From Prevotellaceae bacterium (lineage in GTDB: Bacteria; Bacteroidota; Bacteroidia; Bacteroidales; Bacteroidaceae), in NCBI GenBank assembly GCA_003150315.1, contig QAML01000089.1, forward strand, positions 1 to 5,879: a stretch of DNA of 5,879 nt. The letters are read 5' to 3'. The translations under genes were made by a program, and so were the position numbers. This document shows positions 5,676-5,879 of the stretch, in pieces; position 1 is the stretch's first letter; every line of letters begins with the position of its first letter. Below the pieces are notes generated by a model. That model ran no database searches, was not told the DNA's origin, and was given only the letters and a program-made list of their open reading frames with translations.

Positions 5676-5879
5676 TTAACTTGCTAAGCTTGTTACAGTC
5701 GTTTCCAGATTTTTTAGATATTGTTCCTCATATTCATTTGGAGATAAATATCCACAATGACTATGAATACGGACGGTGTTGTAGAACGTCTCGATATATT
5801 CAAAAATCAATTTATATGCATGAGTATAATTGAAAATTTTGAAACGATTAATCCACTCTCGTTTTAAAAGGGCATGGAA
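5676..5879 (-). CDS. IS3-family transposase (OrfB-type integrase), C-terminal 67 residues
   Basis: The frame is open from the window edge to a TAA at 5676-5678. The visible 67 residues begin F-H-A-L-L-K-R-E-W, which matches the block around the catalytic Glu of the rve-type DDE integrase core (E8 here). This is followed by an E-T-F-Y-N-T-V-R-I-H stretch and G-Y-L-S-P-N-E-Y, the usual end of IS3-family OrfB proteins (YNxxRxHxxxGYxSPxxY). It would cut and join DNA ends during transposition of this element. The first two acidic residues and the OrfA part are outside the window, so intactness is unknown. The gene has the same orientation as the RiPP operon. Confidence 0.88.
   Translation of the reverse strand, partial: FHALLKREWINRFKIFNYTHAYKLIFEYIETFYNTVRIHSHCGYLSPNEYEEQYLKNLETTVTSLAS

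Larger units (their letters stand above)
5622..5879 (-). mobile_element. IS3-family insertion sequence, 3' end (rest outside window)
   Basis: The transposase end and about 54 untranslated bases lead to a terminus that reads TGTCAAGAAAAAGTAC inward from 5622. This fits the TG...CA ends of IS3-family elements. The boundary is placed there because the radical SAM frame is lost at this point: it meets a stop at 5641-5643. The other terminus and the target duplication lie outside the window, so the exact base is inferred. Confidence 0.7.

Noticed and set aside
1..5879. CRISPR array, tRNA or rRNA genes
   Set aside because: No regularly spaced repeats beyond the 11-base pair in the peptide gene, and no tRNA- or rRNA-like segments were seen.

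Overview
The window looks like an AT-rich accessory island from a low-GC Firmicute, plausibly a Clostridia/Lachnospiraceae-type gut anaerobe. That guess rests on the AT-rich coding style, the strong GGAGG ribosome sites and the gene types. No taxonomic marker gene is present, so it is only an inference.

Layout. A transposase fragment with an IS4-type YREK signature enters from the left on the + strand (1-717). It is followed by two hairpins (807-869). Everything from 879 to about 5621 is one minus-strand gene set, read from high to low coordinates: a radical SAM/SPASM peptide maturase (about 5621 to 4678, missing its N-terminus), a 55-residue Cys-rich peptide gene (4623-4456), a stem-loop (4412-4390), a first ABC half-exporter split by a frameshift (4370-2671), and a second, intact ABC half-exporter (2615-879). 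The right edge (5622-5879) is the 3' end of an IS3-family element whose terminus lies inside the radical SAM gene.

How the parts fit. A small peptide with a short leader and five cysteines, next to a radical SAM enzyme with a SPASM domain and two tandem ABC exporters, is the classic layout of a RiPP pathway with thioether (sactipeptide- or ranthipeptide-like) chemistry. The maturase would crosslink Cys thiols in the core and the paired half-transporters would export the product. I do not recognise the precursor as any named family. Its repeated G-[HF]-S-C-S pattern is the most novel item here.

State of the system. As read, the cluster is broken in two places. The IS3-like insertion removes the part of the maturase that should carry the CX3CX2C cluster motif, although the GGEP motif remains. 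A frameshift near 3327-3369 separates the membrane and ATPase halves of the first exporter. The precursor and the second exporter are intact. This is most likely a decaying RiPP cluster bracketed by two unrelated insertion sequences. Two alternatives are a sequencing error or programmed frameshift in the exporter, and an outward -35 box at the IS end that keeps the distal genes expressed.
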